Position numbers and translations under genes: made by a program
Assembly (NCBI RefSeq): GCF_003014495.1
Contig: NZ_PYGC01000001.1
Location: forward strand, 124,001 to 188,000
Direction of reading: 5' to 3'
DNA length: 64,000 nucleotides
DNA from: Prolixibacter denitrificans
GTDB lineage: Bacteria; Bacteroidota; Bacteroidia; Bacteroidales; Prolixibacteraceae
The notes under the pieces: model-generated
The model's input: the letters and a program-made list of their open reading frames with translations, nothing else
What the model was told of the DNA's origin: nothing
The model's database searches: none
Shown here: positions 10,534 to 19,955 of the stretch, piece after piece
How the letters are laid out: each line of letters begins with the position of its first letter
Position numbering within the stretch: the stretch's first letter is position 1

Positions 10534-10601
10534 TGTGGGACAGATTCCACACTTTGTGGAATGGAATTCCACAGATCTGTTGCCCTTCCACAGTTTCCAC
10601 A
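10534..10601. repeat. Cluster of six TTCCACA motifs, direct and inverted
   Basis: TTCCACA at 10545, 10567, 10586 and 10595; the reverse form at 10555 (TGTGGAA) and, with one change, at 10534 (TGTGGGA). Two pairs make palindromes: TTCCACA-CTT-TGTGGAA and TGTGGAAT-GGA-ATTCCACA. The cluster lies between the hydE stop and the lipoprotein promoter, at a distance typical of sigma-54 activator sites. The motif also partly resembles a DnaA box. Confidence 0.55.
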
Positions 10602-10622
10602 CTAAATGAAAATGATGGGATA

Positions 10623-11717
10623 TTAACGGGAGGAAGCTTTTACCCGCTTATGGAAATGTTTGGAGTCGCCCCATTTGCCATAGCCGATTTCACCTTCTGC
10701 CAATGCGATGCGGGCATCGAGACATCCCTTACACTGTTCGGGCTCTTCGTCAACGCAGGGTTTGTTTTGGTACAGGGCATAATCGTTTCGATACAGACCG
10801 GGCGTAATGTTCGGCATGATGACATTGGCACCTACCTTCACCGCTTTTTCGCGCCCCAGCGGATCGATGGCCTGCAATGCTGTTGCCGCGGCAATATTAA
10901 TGTCGGGCATGAGTAACCGTAAAACGGCGATCATCTTTAGCGACAAGTTGAACCGTTGCTGCAGCGGCATGAGTGTTTCCCGGTAGGAATACAAGGGTGT
11001 TTCGGCATGCTCTAGATATGGGCCCATTCCAACCATGTCGATATCGAAGTTCTTGAAGAAAAGCAGGTCGTCAGCCAGGTTTTCGAGCGTTTGGAAAGGG
11101 AGTCCAATCATAACGCCGGTTCCGGTTTGATACCCTGCTTCCTGCAACGAACGCAGACAAGCTATTCGGGTATCGAAATCGTGTAGTTCATCGTTGGGAT
11201 GTATTTTCCGGTACAGTTCCGGAGTTGAAGATTCTATGCGTAATAAGTAGCGGTGTGCACCGGCTTCGAACCAGCGACGGTACACTTCGGGCGACTGTTC
11301 ACCTAACGATATGGTAATACCCAGCTCACCGTTGCTCAACTTTTTGATTTCGCGCAACAGGTTTTCCACCCGGTCGGCGAAAGCCGGAGAAGCCAGCTCA
11401 CCCGACTGCAATACCAGCGAGCCATATTGGTTTTCCCAGGCAAAACGGGCTGCTGCCAGAATCTCTTCATCCGACAAATTGTAACGTTTTACCTCATCGT
11501 TGTCCTTGCGAATACCACAATAGTAGCAGTTCTTACCACACACATTCGAGAACTCGACCAGCCCGCGGAAATATACTTCTGAGCCGGTATTCTCGGCTTT
11601 CACTTCGGCCGCTCTTCGAAAAAGCAGGGCCTTCTCCTCTCCTTCCAGCGAAAGCAGGCGGACAATATCCTCCCGGGAAAATTCGGACTGTGCTAATATG
11701 TTGTTAATATCATTCAT
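10623..11717 (-). CDS. hydE: [FeFe]-hydrogenase maturation radical SAM enzyme HydE
   Basis: Radical SAM protein of the HydE/BioB-like family, 364 residues, acting with HydF and HydG to build the 2Fe part of the hydrogenase H-cluster. The SAM cluster motif is CGKNCYYC (Cx3Cx2C) at about residues 60-67, preceded by VEFSNV. Typical HydE blocks follow: LQSGE, ISLGEQ, HRYLLRIESS, GLPFQT and GMGPYLEH. A C-terminal CxxC pair (QCKGC) may relate to the second cluster of some HydE proteins. hydF, hydG and a hydrogenase are not in this window, so the maturation genes are scattered or this one is isolated. It is divergent from amrS. Confidence 0.9.
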   Translation of the reverse strand: MNDINNILAQSEFSREDIVRLLSLEGEEKALLFRRAAEVKAENTGSEVYFRGLVEFSNVCGKNCYYCGIRKDNDEVKRYNLSDEEILAAARFAWENQYGSLVLQSGELASPAFADRVENLLREIKKLSNGELGITISLGEQSPEVYRRWFEAGAHRYLLRIESSTPELYRKIHPNDELHDFDTRIACLRSLQEAGYQTGTGVMIGLPFQTLENLADDLLFFKNFDIDMVGMGPYLEHAETPLYSYRETLMPLQQRFNLSLKMIAVLRLLMPDINIAAATALQAIDPLGREKAVKVGANVIMPNITPGLYRNDYALYQNKPCVDEEPEQCKGCLDARIALAEGEIGYGKWGDSKHFHKRVKASSR

Positions 11718-11759
11718 GGTTACGGTGCGGTAAAAATACCATATTCTTTGATATCAAGA

Positions 11760-11798
11760 TATGATTTTCTTCCGGCAAGTTCATGAGAAGAAATCATA
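11760..11798. promoter_or_regulatory. Inverted repeat in hydE-amrS divergent region
   Basis: TATGATTTTCTTC and GAAGAAATCATA form 12 pairs with one bulged T around a 14-base centre, between the two divergent radical SAM genes. It could be a shared operator or an RNA hairpin in the hydE leader. No regulator is adjacent. Confidence 0.35.
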
Positions 11799-11866
11799 CG
11801 TTCTGCTCACCACAGTGCACCTCATTGAACTACCTGAGAGTCTGAATTGTTGATAAGGCGTGACAA

Positions 11867-12892
11867 ATGCAAAAACCATCCCCCATGAAGAATGCATTGT
11901 ACTACGATAGGGTCGGGCAGAATATTGTCCGGTGTAAACTGTGTCCTCACTACTGTGTCATCAACGAGGGAAAGCGCGGGGCCTGCCGGGTACGGAAAAA
12001 CGTGGGCGGAGACTTGTATACCGAAATTTTTGAAAAGGTAGCCGCCTACGGCTCCGATCCCATCGAAAAGAAACCTCTTTATCACTTTTATCCCGGAAGC
12101 AAAATTTTATCAATTGGCACCATTGGTTGTAACCTGAAATGTTCGTTTTGCCAGAATTACCGTATCTCACAGGTATCGCCTGACGAATTTGATAATTTCA
12201 ATTTATTCACCACCGAAGAATTGGTGCAAATTGCATTGAATGACGAGTATAATTTAGGGGTTGCTTTTACCTACAGTGAGCCTGGAATTGCTTACGAATA
12301 TATTTACGAAATCGCCAAAAGGGCGCTGAATACGAGGCTAAAAACCGTGATGGTGACCAATGGTTACATCAATAAGGCACCCCTTCTGAGGCTCTTACCC
12401 TACATCGATGCGTTCAATGTCGACCTGAAAGCATTTTCGGAGAATTTCTACCACAAAATGACGCATGCAAAACTCGAGCCGGTTAAAAACAGTATCCGCG
12501 TTATTGCGCAATCCGATAGCCACCTGGAGTTGACCAACCTGGTGATTCCCGGCATGAATGACGATTACCAAGAATTTGAAGAAATGGTGCGCTGGATAGC
12601 CGGTGAAACCGGCAAAGATACACCGCTACATCTCTCCCGCTATTTCCCGGCATTCAAACAGAACATTGCTGCCACACCAGTCAATACGTTGCTCGATTTG
12701 TTTGAGATTGCCGTTCGACATTTGAATTACGTCTACCTGGGAAACCTGGCAGATACTCGTCGAAGCTCTACCTTTTGCAGTAAATGTCACCAGCGGGTTA
12801 TCGACCGTTCCGGATACTACACCGAAATTTCCGGGCTGGACAAAAAGGGAAATTGCACCAACTGTCACCATCACATCCTCGATCACATTTAG
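11867..12892 (+). CDS. amrS: AmmeMemoRadiSam-system radical SAM enzyme AmrS
   Basis: A 341-residue radical SAM protein related to pyruvate formate-lyase activating enzymes. An N-terminal CxxC pair (RCKLCPHYC) lies at about residues 23-29. The SAM cluster motif CNLKCSFC is near residue 90, followed by QNYRISQ, and a C-terminal zinc-ribbon-like part has CSKC and CTNCHHH. This triple arrangement is typical of AmrS. The usual partners AmrA and AmrB (Memo-like) are not adjacent. The biochemical target is not settled, so only the family is named. ATG 11867 is taken; ATG 11885 (MKNALYYDR) fits related proteins equally well. Confidence 0.85.
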   Translation: MQKPSPMKNALYYDRVGQNIVRCKLCPHYCVINEGKRGACRVRKNVGGDLYTEIFEKVAAYGSDPIEKKPLYHFYPGSKILSIGTIGCNLKCSFCQNYRISQVSPDEFDNFNLFTTEELVQIALNDEYNLGVAFTYSEPGIAYEYIYEIAKRALNTRLKTVMVTNGYINKAPLLRLLPYIDAFNVDLKAFSENFYHKMTHAKLEPVKNSIRVIAQSDSHLELTNLVIPGMNDDYQEFEEMVRWIAGETGKDTPLHLSRYFPAFKQNIAATPVNTLLDLFEIAVRHLNYVYLGNLADTRRSSTFCSKCHQRVIDRSGYYTEISGLDKKGNCTNCHHHILDHI

Positions 12893-12923
12893 GCTAAGCA
12901 CCAGGCAGGTCCATTTTCATTCG

Positions 12924-12954
12924 TTGTTCAATTCTTTTAAAAAGAATACCTTTG
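12924..12954 (+). promoter_or_regulatory. Promoter for mnmA
   Basis: TTG at 12924-12926, a 20-bp spacer and TACCTTTG at 12947-12954 fit the Bacteroidota primary promoter. Transcription would begin near 12961, leaving an 11-nt leader before ATG 12972. Confidence 0.68.
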
Positions 12955-12971
12955 CGCTGATTTTATAACGC

Positions 12972-14153
12972 ATGAAGGAAAAAGTAGTAGTCGGATTATC
13001 GGGCGGCGTCGATTCGAGCGTTGCCGCATACCTCCTCAAACAGCAGGGGTACGAAGTGATTGGTGTGTTCATGATTAACTGGAAAGAACGCACCGGAACC
13101 CTTACATCGAGTTGTACCTGGGAAGATGATATCACCTTTGCGGAAATGATTGCCAAAAAGCTGGATATTCCCTTCCATGTAGTCGATTTGTCGGATTTCT
13201 ACCGGAAACGGGTAGTTGATTATATGTTCGAAGAGTACGGGAAAGGGCACACGCCCAACCCCGATGTTCTTTGCAACCGCGAGATCAAGTTCGACATGTT
13301 CATGGAGAAAGCGCTGGAGCTCGGTGCCGACTATGTAGCTACCGGACATTACTGCCGTAAAGCGGAAGTGGAGAAAGACGGAAAAACGTATTATCGTTTG
13401 CTCGCCGGTTCGGATCCAAACAAAGATCAGAGTTATTTCCTGTGTCAGCTCAACCAGGAGCAGCTGGCTAAATCGATGTTCCCGATAGGACATTTGATGA
13501 AACCCGAAGTGCGTGAAATAGCCCGTGAACAGGGATTGATAACGGCCGAGCGCAAAGATTCTCAGGGAATCTGCTTTGTGGGAAAAGTGGACTTACCTGT
13601 TTTTCTTCAGCAAAAGCTGGAACCGAAAAAAGGCAATGTGATTGAAATCCCGGCAGATTTTATGGCCCGGAAAAAAGATGTAGAAAAAACGCCGGACAAT
13701 TTTAAAAAGCTGTGCTATGCTTTTCCTTACAAACCCTGGAACGGAAAAGTGATTGGCGAGCATAACGGTGCCCAGTTTTATACCATCGGGCAACGAAAAG
13801 GCCTGAATATTGGCGGCTATACTGAGCCACTATTCGTGTTGGCGACTGACATTAACCGGAATATCATATACGTGGGCGAAGGAAAATCACATCCCGGCTT
13901 GTACCGCCCCGGATTATTTGTTCCCAAAGAAGACATCCACTGGATCAGGCCCGATTTGGAAATTCCGATCGGAGAAGAAAAAGATTTCCTCTTCCGGATA
14001 CGCTATCGTCAACCGCTGGAAAAAGGGCGGATGTACATGCGCGAAGAAGGTCTCTACGTCCTTTTCGAAGAGGAACAACGCGGCATTACGGCCGGTCAGT
14101 TTGTAGCCTGGTACACCGGTGACGAGCAAATCGGTTCAGGGGTCATCTACTGA
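12972..14153 (+). CDS. mnmA: tRNA-specific 2-thiouridylase MnmA
   Basis: Thiolates U34 of Lys, Glu and Gln tRNAs using ATP and a sulfur relay. The PP-loop GLSGGVDSS is at residues 8-16. The two catalytic cysteines are Cys101 (NPDVLCNREIKF) and Cys201 (DSQGICFVG), and TIGQRKGLNIGG lies in the central domain. The protein has 393 residues, longer than E. coli MnmA, because about 20 residues are inserted before the GEHNGAQFYTIG block. It is convergent with the UbiD gene, with only 15 bp between the stops. Confidence 0.96.
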   Translation: MKEKVVVGLSGGVDSSVAAYLLKQQGYEVIGVFMINWKERTGTLTSSCTWEDDITFAEMIAKKLDIPFHVVDLSDFYRKRVVDYMFEEYGKGHTPNPDVLCNREIKFDMFMEKALELGADYVATGHYCRKAEVEKDGKTYYRLLAGSDPNKDQSYFLCQLNQEQLAKSMFPIGHLMKPEVREIAREQGLITAERKDSQGICFVGKVDLPVFLQQKLEPKKGNVIEIPADFMARKKDVEKTPDNFKKLCYAFPYKPWNGKVIGEHNGAQFYTIGQRKGLNIGGYTEPLFVLATDINRNIIYVGEGKSHPGLYRPGLFVPKEDIHWIRPDLEIPIGEEKDFLFRIRYRQPLEKGRMYMREEGLYVLFEEEQRGITAGQFVAWYTGDEQIGSGVIY

Positions 14154-14168
14154 GCTCAATTCCGAAAA

Positions 14169-16100
14169 TCATTGTTGTTTTTCTTCGGCGATAGCTCCGT
14201 CTCCTTTCTGAATCGGGATGTAACGCAACGACGGCGACTCGATGAGTTCACCCAGACCTAATTTGGGCCACATTGCATCTACTTTCCGGATGGTCTCTAT
14301 GGAAGAGACCACCGGATTGGGCCAGTCGCGTTTGAAATTATCTAATGAGCCGGATTTCCGGGTTCCGTCAAGTACCAGATGAGAAACTTCGCCTTCGTTT
14401 TCGGCTTCAAAAATCTGTGAGTCGCGTTTGGGATCGATATTGCCCGTAACATACCATCCCACAGAATTCATATCATGAATGTCGAGCTCTTCATCAACAA
14501 TGGCAATGAATTTAACGCCTTTAAAGGCAGCATGTGCAGCCAGCTTTTTGCCGAGCGATTTGACCAAACCCGGTTCATTTTTCTTCACCGACACAACAAC
14601 AAACGAAATGCCTACATCAAGCAAGTTGGCATTGATATCGTGTACTTCCGGAATCTCCTTTTTTATGTTTTCCACAGAAATTTCGGAACTCTTCGGGACC
14701 TGGTAATTTGCCAGTTCTGCATATAGCTCCTCTTCGTATTTGTGGGTGGCATCGAGGCCCATTTTGGAGCCGTAAGCAAATTTGGAAGATGAATGATCTA
14801 GCACATCCATCGGCCCCTGCGTGAAATAAATATCGTGCGCCGGATCAACTACCTGTGAAACCAGCCGGGCAATTTCGGGATAATTATGAATATCGGTTTG
14901 CCCATCGGCTACAATCATCACTTTGTTGAACATCATCTGACCGGCGCCCCACATGGCATTCATTACTTTGGCTGCCTGCCCGGCAAATGTCTTGTCAATT
15001 TTGGAAATGGTCAGGTTATGTGCCACACCGGCCGGAGGTAATTCCATGTCTTCCATTTCCGGAATCATGGTAAGCTTCATCGGGCTCAGGAAAATTCGTT
15101 CGGTTGCCCGACCAATGTAAGCATCTTCCTGTGGCGGAATTCCCACAATAGTGGCCGGGTAAACCGCATCTTTACGATGAGTGATACACGTTACATGAAA
15201 CCTCGGATACCAATCGGCCAATGAATAAAAACCTGTATGGTCACCAAACGGACCTTCCCAGATAAAGTCTTCTTCCGGATCGACATACCCTTCGATGACA
15301 AAATCGGCGTTAGAAGGAACTTCCAGGCCGTTGGTAATACATTTTACCAGTTCGACCCTTTTCTTCCTTAGAAAGCCCGCTAACAGGTACTCATCGATGT
15401 TATCGGGCAGCGGAGCCGTGGCAGCATAGGTATAAGCAGGATCACCGCCCAAAACAACTGAAATGGGCATGCGTTCGCCCCGTTTCTTGTATTCGTTGAA
15501 ATGACGCGCCCCTGTTTTGTGCTTGTGCCAATGCATACCGGTCAGTTCCGGACCAAAGACCTGCATGCGGTACATTCCCACGTTTCGAACACCGGTTTCC
15601 GGATCGCGGGTCACAACACACGGCAAGGTCACAAACGGACCACCGTCAGCCGGCCAACACGTCAGTACAGGCAATTTGCCCATATCCGGCTCTTTCATTA
15701 CCACCTCCTGGCATTTACCTTTTCCAGTTACGGATTTGGGCATCCATGAAGAAATCTGGCCCAGCATGGGAAGCATTCGCAATTTCTCCATCAAGCCGGC
15801 TTTGGGACTTACCAGCTTCTTAAAGAGGTCTTCGATTTCGTCTCCGATAGCATTCAGGTTATCGGCACCCAATGCCAAGGCCATTCGCTCATTCGAACCA
15901 AAAGCGTTGATCAAAACCGGGAAATCAGTTCCTGTGTTTTCAAACAGCAGTGCCTTTCCGCCTCCGGGAGACTTAGACACCCGGTCAACAATCTCGGGTA
16001 TTTCCAATACCGGATCTACAAACTCACTGATTCTGATTAACTCTCCCTTTTGCTCTAAAAGCTCGATATACTCGCGAATTCCCTGAAATGCCATTCTCAA
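14169..16100 (-). CDS. ubiD: UbiD-family decarboxylase
   Basis: Prenylated-FMN-dependent decarboxylase of 643 residues, probably acting on a menaquinone precursor, as UbiD proteins of this length in anaerobic Bacteroidota are usually so assigned. Visible family blocks are GGKALLFENTG, the LPVLTCWPADGGPF region, RNVGMYRMQVF, EGPFGDHTGFY (conserved active-site strand) and CITHRKDAVYPAT. It lies 66 bp after the citrate synthase gene on the same strand, so both may be on one mRNA. No UbiX (flavin prenyltransferase) is nearby. ATG 16100 is used; ATG 16094 (MAFQGIREY) is probable too. The exact substrate is not proven. Confidence 0.87.
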   Translation of the reverse strand: MRMAFQGIREYIELLEQKGELIRISEFVDPVLEIPEIVDRVSKSPGGGKALLFENTGTDFPVLINAFGSNERMALALGADNLNAIGDEIEDLFKKLVSPKAGLMEKLRMLPMLGQISSWMPKSVTGKGKCQEVVMKEPDMGKLPVLTCWPADGGPFVTLPCVVTRDPETGVRNVGMYRMQVFGPELTGMHWHKHKTGARHFNEYKKRGERMPISVVLGGDPAYTYAATAPLPDNIDEYLLAGFLRKKRVELVKCITNGLEVPSNADFVIEGYVDPEEDFIWEGPFGDHTGFYSLADWYPRFHVTCITHRKDAVYPATIVGIPPQEDAYIGRATERIFLSPMKLTMIPEMEDMELPPAGVAHNLTISKIDKTFAGQAAKVMNAMWGAGQMMFNKVMIVADGQTDIHNYPEIARLVSQVVDPAHDIYFTQGPMDVLDHSSSKFAYGSKMGLDATHKYEEELYAELANYQVPKSSEISVENIKKEIPEVHDINANLLDVGISFVVVSVKKNEPGLVKSLGKKLAAHAAFKGVKFIAIVDEELDIHDMNSVGWYVTGNIDPKRDSQIFEAENEGEVSHLVLDGTRKSGSLDNFKRDWPNPVVSSIETIRKVDAMWPKLGLGELIESPSLRYIPIQKGDGAIAEEKQQ

Positions 16101-16166
16101 AAATTTTGATACAAAAATAGGGGATTTTAGCCATCCCCCATCTTTTCGTTTGAATAATCAATATTA

Positions 16167-17480
16167 TCAAATTCCCGCCTGGTCTTTGAACCACTGCAGC
16201 GGTTGCGATTTCGGACGTTCGATGGGTAATCCGTACATACGGTCCCAAACGAGTTGTGCCAGTACACCTAAAGCACGGCTGACACCAAACATCACGGTAT
16301 AAAAGAAATATTCATCGATACCGTAATGCTGAAGAAGTGAACCGGAATAGGCATCTACATTTGGCCATGGATTCTTCACTTTACCCAATGACTGCAATAC
16401 CGGAGGCACTACTTCGTAGAGGCAGTTCACCACATCAACCATGTGGTCATCTTTCACATATTTCTCAGCGAATTTCTTCTGTGCTACATAACGAGGATCG
16501 GTTACCCGAAGAACAGCGTGTCCAAATCCGGGAATTACTTTTCCTTCCGAGATGTAGTTTTTCACATAATTCGCGATTTTCTCTTTTTCTTCGTCAGCAC
16601 ATCCGCATGGGCCAATTTCTTCGAGCATGCCTTTTATCCAGCGAATCACTTCCTGATTAGCATACCCATGAAGCGGTCCAGCCAATCCGGTCATACCAGC
16701 AGCATACGCATAGAATGGATTACTCAATGCTGATGATACCAGGTGCGTGGTGTGCGCCGAAACATTTCCTCCTTCATGGTCAGCGTGAAGGAACAAATAC
16801 ATACGGAACAAGCGATACACTTCTTCACTGTCGTATCCCATCATATGGGCAAAATTGGCAGCCCAATCGAGTTTCGGATTTGGCGGGATGATGTCACCTC
16901 CCTGGAAGTTGCGGCGATAAATATAGGCTGCAATCGTCGGAAGCTGTGCAATCAGGTTCATCACGTCTTCATAGGTCGTATCCCAGTATTCATCTTTCGG
17001 GACGCCTTCGCGATAAGCTTTCTGGAACAGTGACTCTGTGGCCATAGCCATAATACCCGTACTGAATTGCGTCATCGGCTTGCTGGTCGGAGGCAAAGCA
17101 TTGATCACATCAAAAACATGTCCGGGAACTTTATTCCGCTTCGTCCATTCGTTTGTCAAATACTGGACATCTTCAACAGTCGGCAGCTCATCCAGCAACA
17201 TTAAATAAAATAAGCCCTCGGGCAAAGGTTCTCCTTCCGGATTTAGTTTGGGAAGCTTCTCCTGCAATTCGGGGATCGAATAGCCCCGGAAACGAATACC
17301 GCTTTCCGGATCCAGCTTCGAAGTAACAGTGAGCAAACTTGTAACGCCTTTCATGCCCGTCAGCACCTGGCCCATCGAAACGGTGTCGAGCTGCAGATCA
17401 CCGTACTCTTTTACCAGCTTTTTTACAATTTGTCTCTCCTGCTCCCCCTTCTTCAGGAGTTTTTCCTTGATATAGTCCAT
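16167..17480 (-). CDS. gltA: Citrate synthase, eukaryotic-type
   Basis: Condenses oxaloacetate and acetyl-CoA to citrate. The 437-residue protein resembles mitochondrial citrate synthase rather than the hexameric NADH-regulated type. The catalytic triad is His271 (GPLHGYAN), His321 (GFGHAVLR) and Asp376 (NVDAYSG), with LHADHEGGN around residue 235. The N-terminus lacks the Cys-rich NADH-binding domain of gammaproteobacterial GltA. A -7-like TAGATTTG lies 24-31 bp upstream on the minus strand, but no -33 box is clear. It is followed by the UbiD gene. Confidence 0.95.
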   Translation of the reverse strand: MDYIKEKLLKKGEQERQIVKKLVKEYGDLQLDTVSMGQVLTGMKGVTSLLTVTSKLDPESGIRFRGYSIPELQEKLPKLNPEGEPLPEGLFYLMLLDELPTVEDVQYLTNEWTKRNKVPGHVFDVINALPPTSKPMTQFSTGIMAMATESLFQKAYREGVPKDEYWDTTYEDVMNLIAQLPTIAAYIYRRNFQGGDIIPPNPKLDWAANFAHMMGYDSEEVYRLFRMYLFLHADHEGGNVSAHTTHLVSSALSNPFYAYAAGMTGLAGPLHGYANQEVIRWIKGMLEEIGPCGCADEEKEKIANYVKNYISEGKVIPGFGHAVLRVTDPRYVAQKKFAEKYVKDDHMVDVVNCLYEVVPPVLQSLGKVKNPWPNVDAYSGSLLQHYGIDEYFFYTVMFGVSRALGVLAQLVWDRMYGLPIERPKSQPLQWFKDQAGI

Positions 17481-17631
17481 AGTAATAGGTGTTGAGTTGT
17501 TCTCAAATCTAATTAATTTATTTAAATATTCTCATATTTCAAACCCTGTCAATTCAATATCATAACAAAAAAAAACGTTAAAAGGTTGATAGATTTAGCG
17601 CGCATTCTAACATAAATCTACCCGTATAAAA

Positions 17632-17668
17632 CAAAAAAAGGGGAAGCAAAAATGCCTCCCCTTTTTTG
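17632..17668 (-). terminator. Terminator of the ribosomal protein cluster
   Basis: Stem of 11 bp (AAAAAAGGGGA with its complement) plus two inner pairs, about 20 bp past the rplQ stop; on the minus strand it is followed by TTTTTTTGTTTT. It closes the 18-kb cluster. Confidence 0.9.
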
Positions 17669-17688
17669 AGTGTAGAATGTTGTATTGA

Positions 17689-18303
17689 TTATTCAGCCTT
17701 CTCTTCGTTTTCGTCAGACTGAGCATCAGATTTATCTTCAGCTTTCGGCTCATCAGCTGCCTTTTCTTCCGATACCTCGTCTGCCTTAACAGCTTCTTCT
17801 TTGGTATCAGCTTCCGGTGCAGCTTTGGTCTCTTCCTTGGCAGCAGGTTTCTCTGCGACGGGCTTTTCACTGCTTTTCTTTTTCGAACCACCCCTTCTCG
17901 AACGAGTTTTCTTAGGAGCTTCTTCCTTCGCAGCCAACATGTTTTCGTTGTAGTCCACCAGCTCGATGATACACATCTCAGCGTTATCACCCAAACGGTT
18001 ACCGGTTTTCAGAATGCGGGTATATCCTCCCGGACGCTCGCCCACTTTTACGATAACTTCGCGGAACAACTCATTAACAGCTGTTTTACTGCGCAATGAA
18101 CGGAATGCCATACGACGGTTGTGTGTCGTATCGTTTTTCGCCTTCGTGATGATAGGCTCAACGAACGAACGCAACGACTTAGCCTTAGCAACAGTAGTAC
18201 TGATTCGTTTGTGCAGGATCAGGGAGTTGGCCATGTTAGACAACATCGCCTTCCGGTGAGAGCTAGTCCTGCCTAAATGATTGAATCCTTTATTATGTCT
18301 CAT
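17689..18303 (-). CDS. rplQ: 50S ribosomal protein L17 with long charged tail
   Basis: Last gene of the cluster. Residues 1-120 are the L17 core ([20 protein letters not shown] onward, ending in the ELVDYNE region), which sits near the peptide exit tunnel. After that an extension of about 80 residues runs from Lys/Arg/Ser-rich to Ala/Glu/Lys-rich and ends ENEEKAE; E. coli L17 stops near 127. The tail is low in complexity and probably disordered. Seven bp separate it from rpoA. Confidence 0.97.
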   Translation of the reverse strand: MRHNKGFNHLGRTSSHRKAMLSNMANSLILHKRISTTVAKAKSLRSFVEPIITKAKNDTTHNRRMAFRSLRSKTAVNELFREVIVKVGERPGGYTRILKTGNRLGDNAEMCIIELVDYNENMLAAKEEAPKKTRSRRGGSKKKSSEKPVAEKPAAKEETKAAPEADTKEEAVKADEVSEEKAADEPKAEDKSDAQSDENEEKAE

Positions 18304-18309
18304 TGTTTA

Positions 18310-19302
18310 TTATTCCTTGTCTAATTTATACTTACCGATGTCCATCCCGAAGTTCAGACTCATACCAACAAGTAAATCATCAAGTTCGGTAAGCGACTTT
18401 TTACCAAAGTTGCGGAACTTGAGCAGATCATTCCGGTTGTACTGAACCAGATCGCCGAGGGTATCTACATCAGCTGCTTTCAAACAGTTGAGTGCACGTA
18501 CCGACAGATCCAGATCGACGAGTTTGGTCTTCAGGAGCTGACGCATGTGAAGTACTTCTTCATCGAATTCTTCATTCGCAAATTTCTCGTCTGAGTCGAG
18601 GGTAATCTTCTCGTCAGAGAACAGCATGAAATGGTAAATCAGAATTTTAGCAGCTTCCTTCAGTGCATCTTTGGGATGAATTGAACCATCGGTTTTGATA
18701 TCAAGAACCAGTTTTTCGTAGTCGGTCTTCTGCTCCACACGGTAGTTTTCAACCGCATACTTAACGTTCTTGATAGGAGTAAAGATGGAATCGATAGGAA
18801 TCACACCGAATTCTTCTTCAACGGGCTTGTTCTCAACGCTCGGAACATATCCGCGTCCCTTTTCGATGGTCAGTTCAATCTGAAGCTTTACTTCTGGCTC
18901 CATATTGCAAATAACCAACTCGGGATTCAACACGCGGAAACCAGTGATGAAATTGTTAATATCACCAGCCTTGAATTGCTCCTGGCCGAACAGGGTAACC
19001 GTTACCTTTTCCGTCTCGAAGTCTTCAACTTCCTTTTTAAACCTGATTTGCTTCAGGTTCAGAATCATCTCAGTTACATCCTCGATGACTCCCGGAATGG
19101 TAGAAAATTCGTGCTCTACCCCTTCGATTTTGATTGTGGTAATAGCGTATCCTTCCAAAGATGATAACAGAATCCTCCGCAATGCGTTACCGATGGTAAT
19201 ACCATAACCAGGTTCCAACGGACGAAATTCGAACTTGCCGAATTTGTCATCGGATTCAACCATTATCACTTTATCGGGCTTCTGGAAAGCTAAAATTGCC
19301 AT
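18310..19302 (-). CDS. rpoA: RNA polymerase alpha subunit
   Basis: A 330-residue alpha subunit. The dimerising N-terminal domain (about 1-230) includes [16 protein letters not shown], which seeds polymerase assembly. The C-terminal domain, around residues 255-320, carries the [15 protein letters not shown] and [12 protein letters not shown] helices that contact DNA and activators. The linker is acidic. It lies between rpsD and rplQ, the normal order of the alpha operon. Confidence 0.98.
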   Translation of the reverse strand: MAILAFQKPDKVIMVESDDKFGKFEFRPLEPGYGITIGNALRRILLSSLEGYAITTIKIEGVEHEFSTIPGVIEDVTEMILNLKQIRFKKEVEDFETEKVTVTLFGQEQFKAGDINNFITGFRVLNPELVICNMEPEVKLQIELTIEKGRGYVPSVENKPVEEEFGVIPIDSIFTPIKNVKYAVENYRVEQKTDYEKLVLDIKTDGSIHPKDALKEAAKILIYHFMLFSDEKITLDSDEKFANEEFDEEVLHMRQLLKTKLVDLDLSVRALNCLKAADVDTLGDLVQYNRNDLLKFRNFGKKSLTELDDLLVGMSLNFGMDIGKYKLDKE

Positions 19303-19319
19303 AAACCTTAAATTAATTT

Positions 19320-19928
19320 TTATTTCGAATACAACTCTACGATAAGCTGCTCCTTGATATTTTCAGGAATCTCTTCCCGTTCGGGAACATTCAGGAACTT
19401 ACCAGTCTTAGCTTCCCCATCCCACTCAATCCAGGGATATTTGTTATGACGTTGCGAAGACAATGAATCGGTAACTACTTCAAGCGATTTCGATTTTTCG
19501 CGAACACCGATAACATCACCCGGACGTACACTGTACGACGGGATATTTACCACATTGTTGTTCACCACGATGTGTTTGTGGCCTACCAACTGACGTGCAG
19601 CTGCACGAGTGGGAGCAATTCCTAAACGAAATACTACGTTATCGAGACGACTCTCGAGAAGCTGAAGTAATACGGTACCGGTAACTCCTTTATGTGACGC
19701 CGCCTTCTTGAAAAGGTTGCGGAACTGTTTCTCAAGGACACCGTAAGTATACTTAACTTTTTGTTTTTCTTTAAGCTGGGTTCCGTATTCGGACACCTTC
19801 CGGCGACGACGGTTGTTACCGTGCATACCCGGAGGATAATTCTTGTGCTCAAATGCTTTATCTGGCCCAAAAATGGGTTCGCCAAATTTTCTTGCGATCT
19901 TAGTTTGTGGTCCTCTATATCTTGCCAT
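19320..19928 (-). CDS. rpsD: 30S ribosomal protein S4
   Basis: A 202-residue 16S-binding primary assembly protein. It opens with [20 protein letters not shown] and carries the S4 RNA-binding domain ([20 protein letters not shown] and [12 protein letters not shown]). No N-terminal Cys4 zinc motif is present. In many bacteria S4 represses the alpha operon; no matching RNA site was looked for in detail here. Confidence 0.97.
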   Translation of the reverse strand: MARYRGPQTKIARKFGEPIFGPDKAFEHKNYPPGMHGNNRRRRKVSEYGTQLKEKQKVKYTYGVLEKQFRNLFKKAASHKGVTGTVLLQLLESRLDNVVFRLGIAPTRAAARQLVGHKHIVVNNNVVNIPSYSVRPGDVIGVREKSKSLEVVTDSLSSQRHNKYPWIEWDGEAKTGKFLNVPEREEIPENIKEQLIVELYSK

Positions 19929-19955
19929 TATTTTCTTCTTTTAAATCATCAAAAA

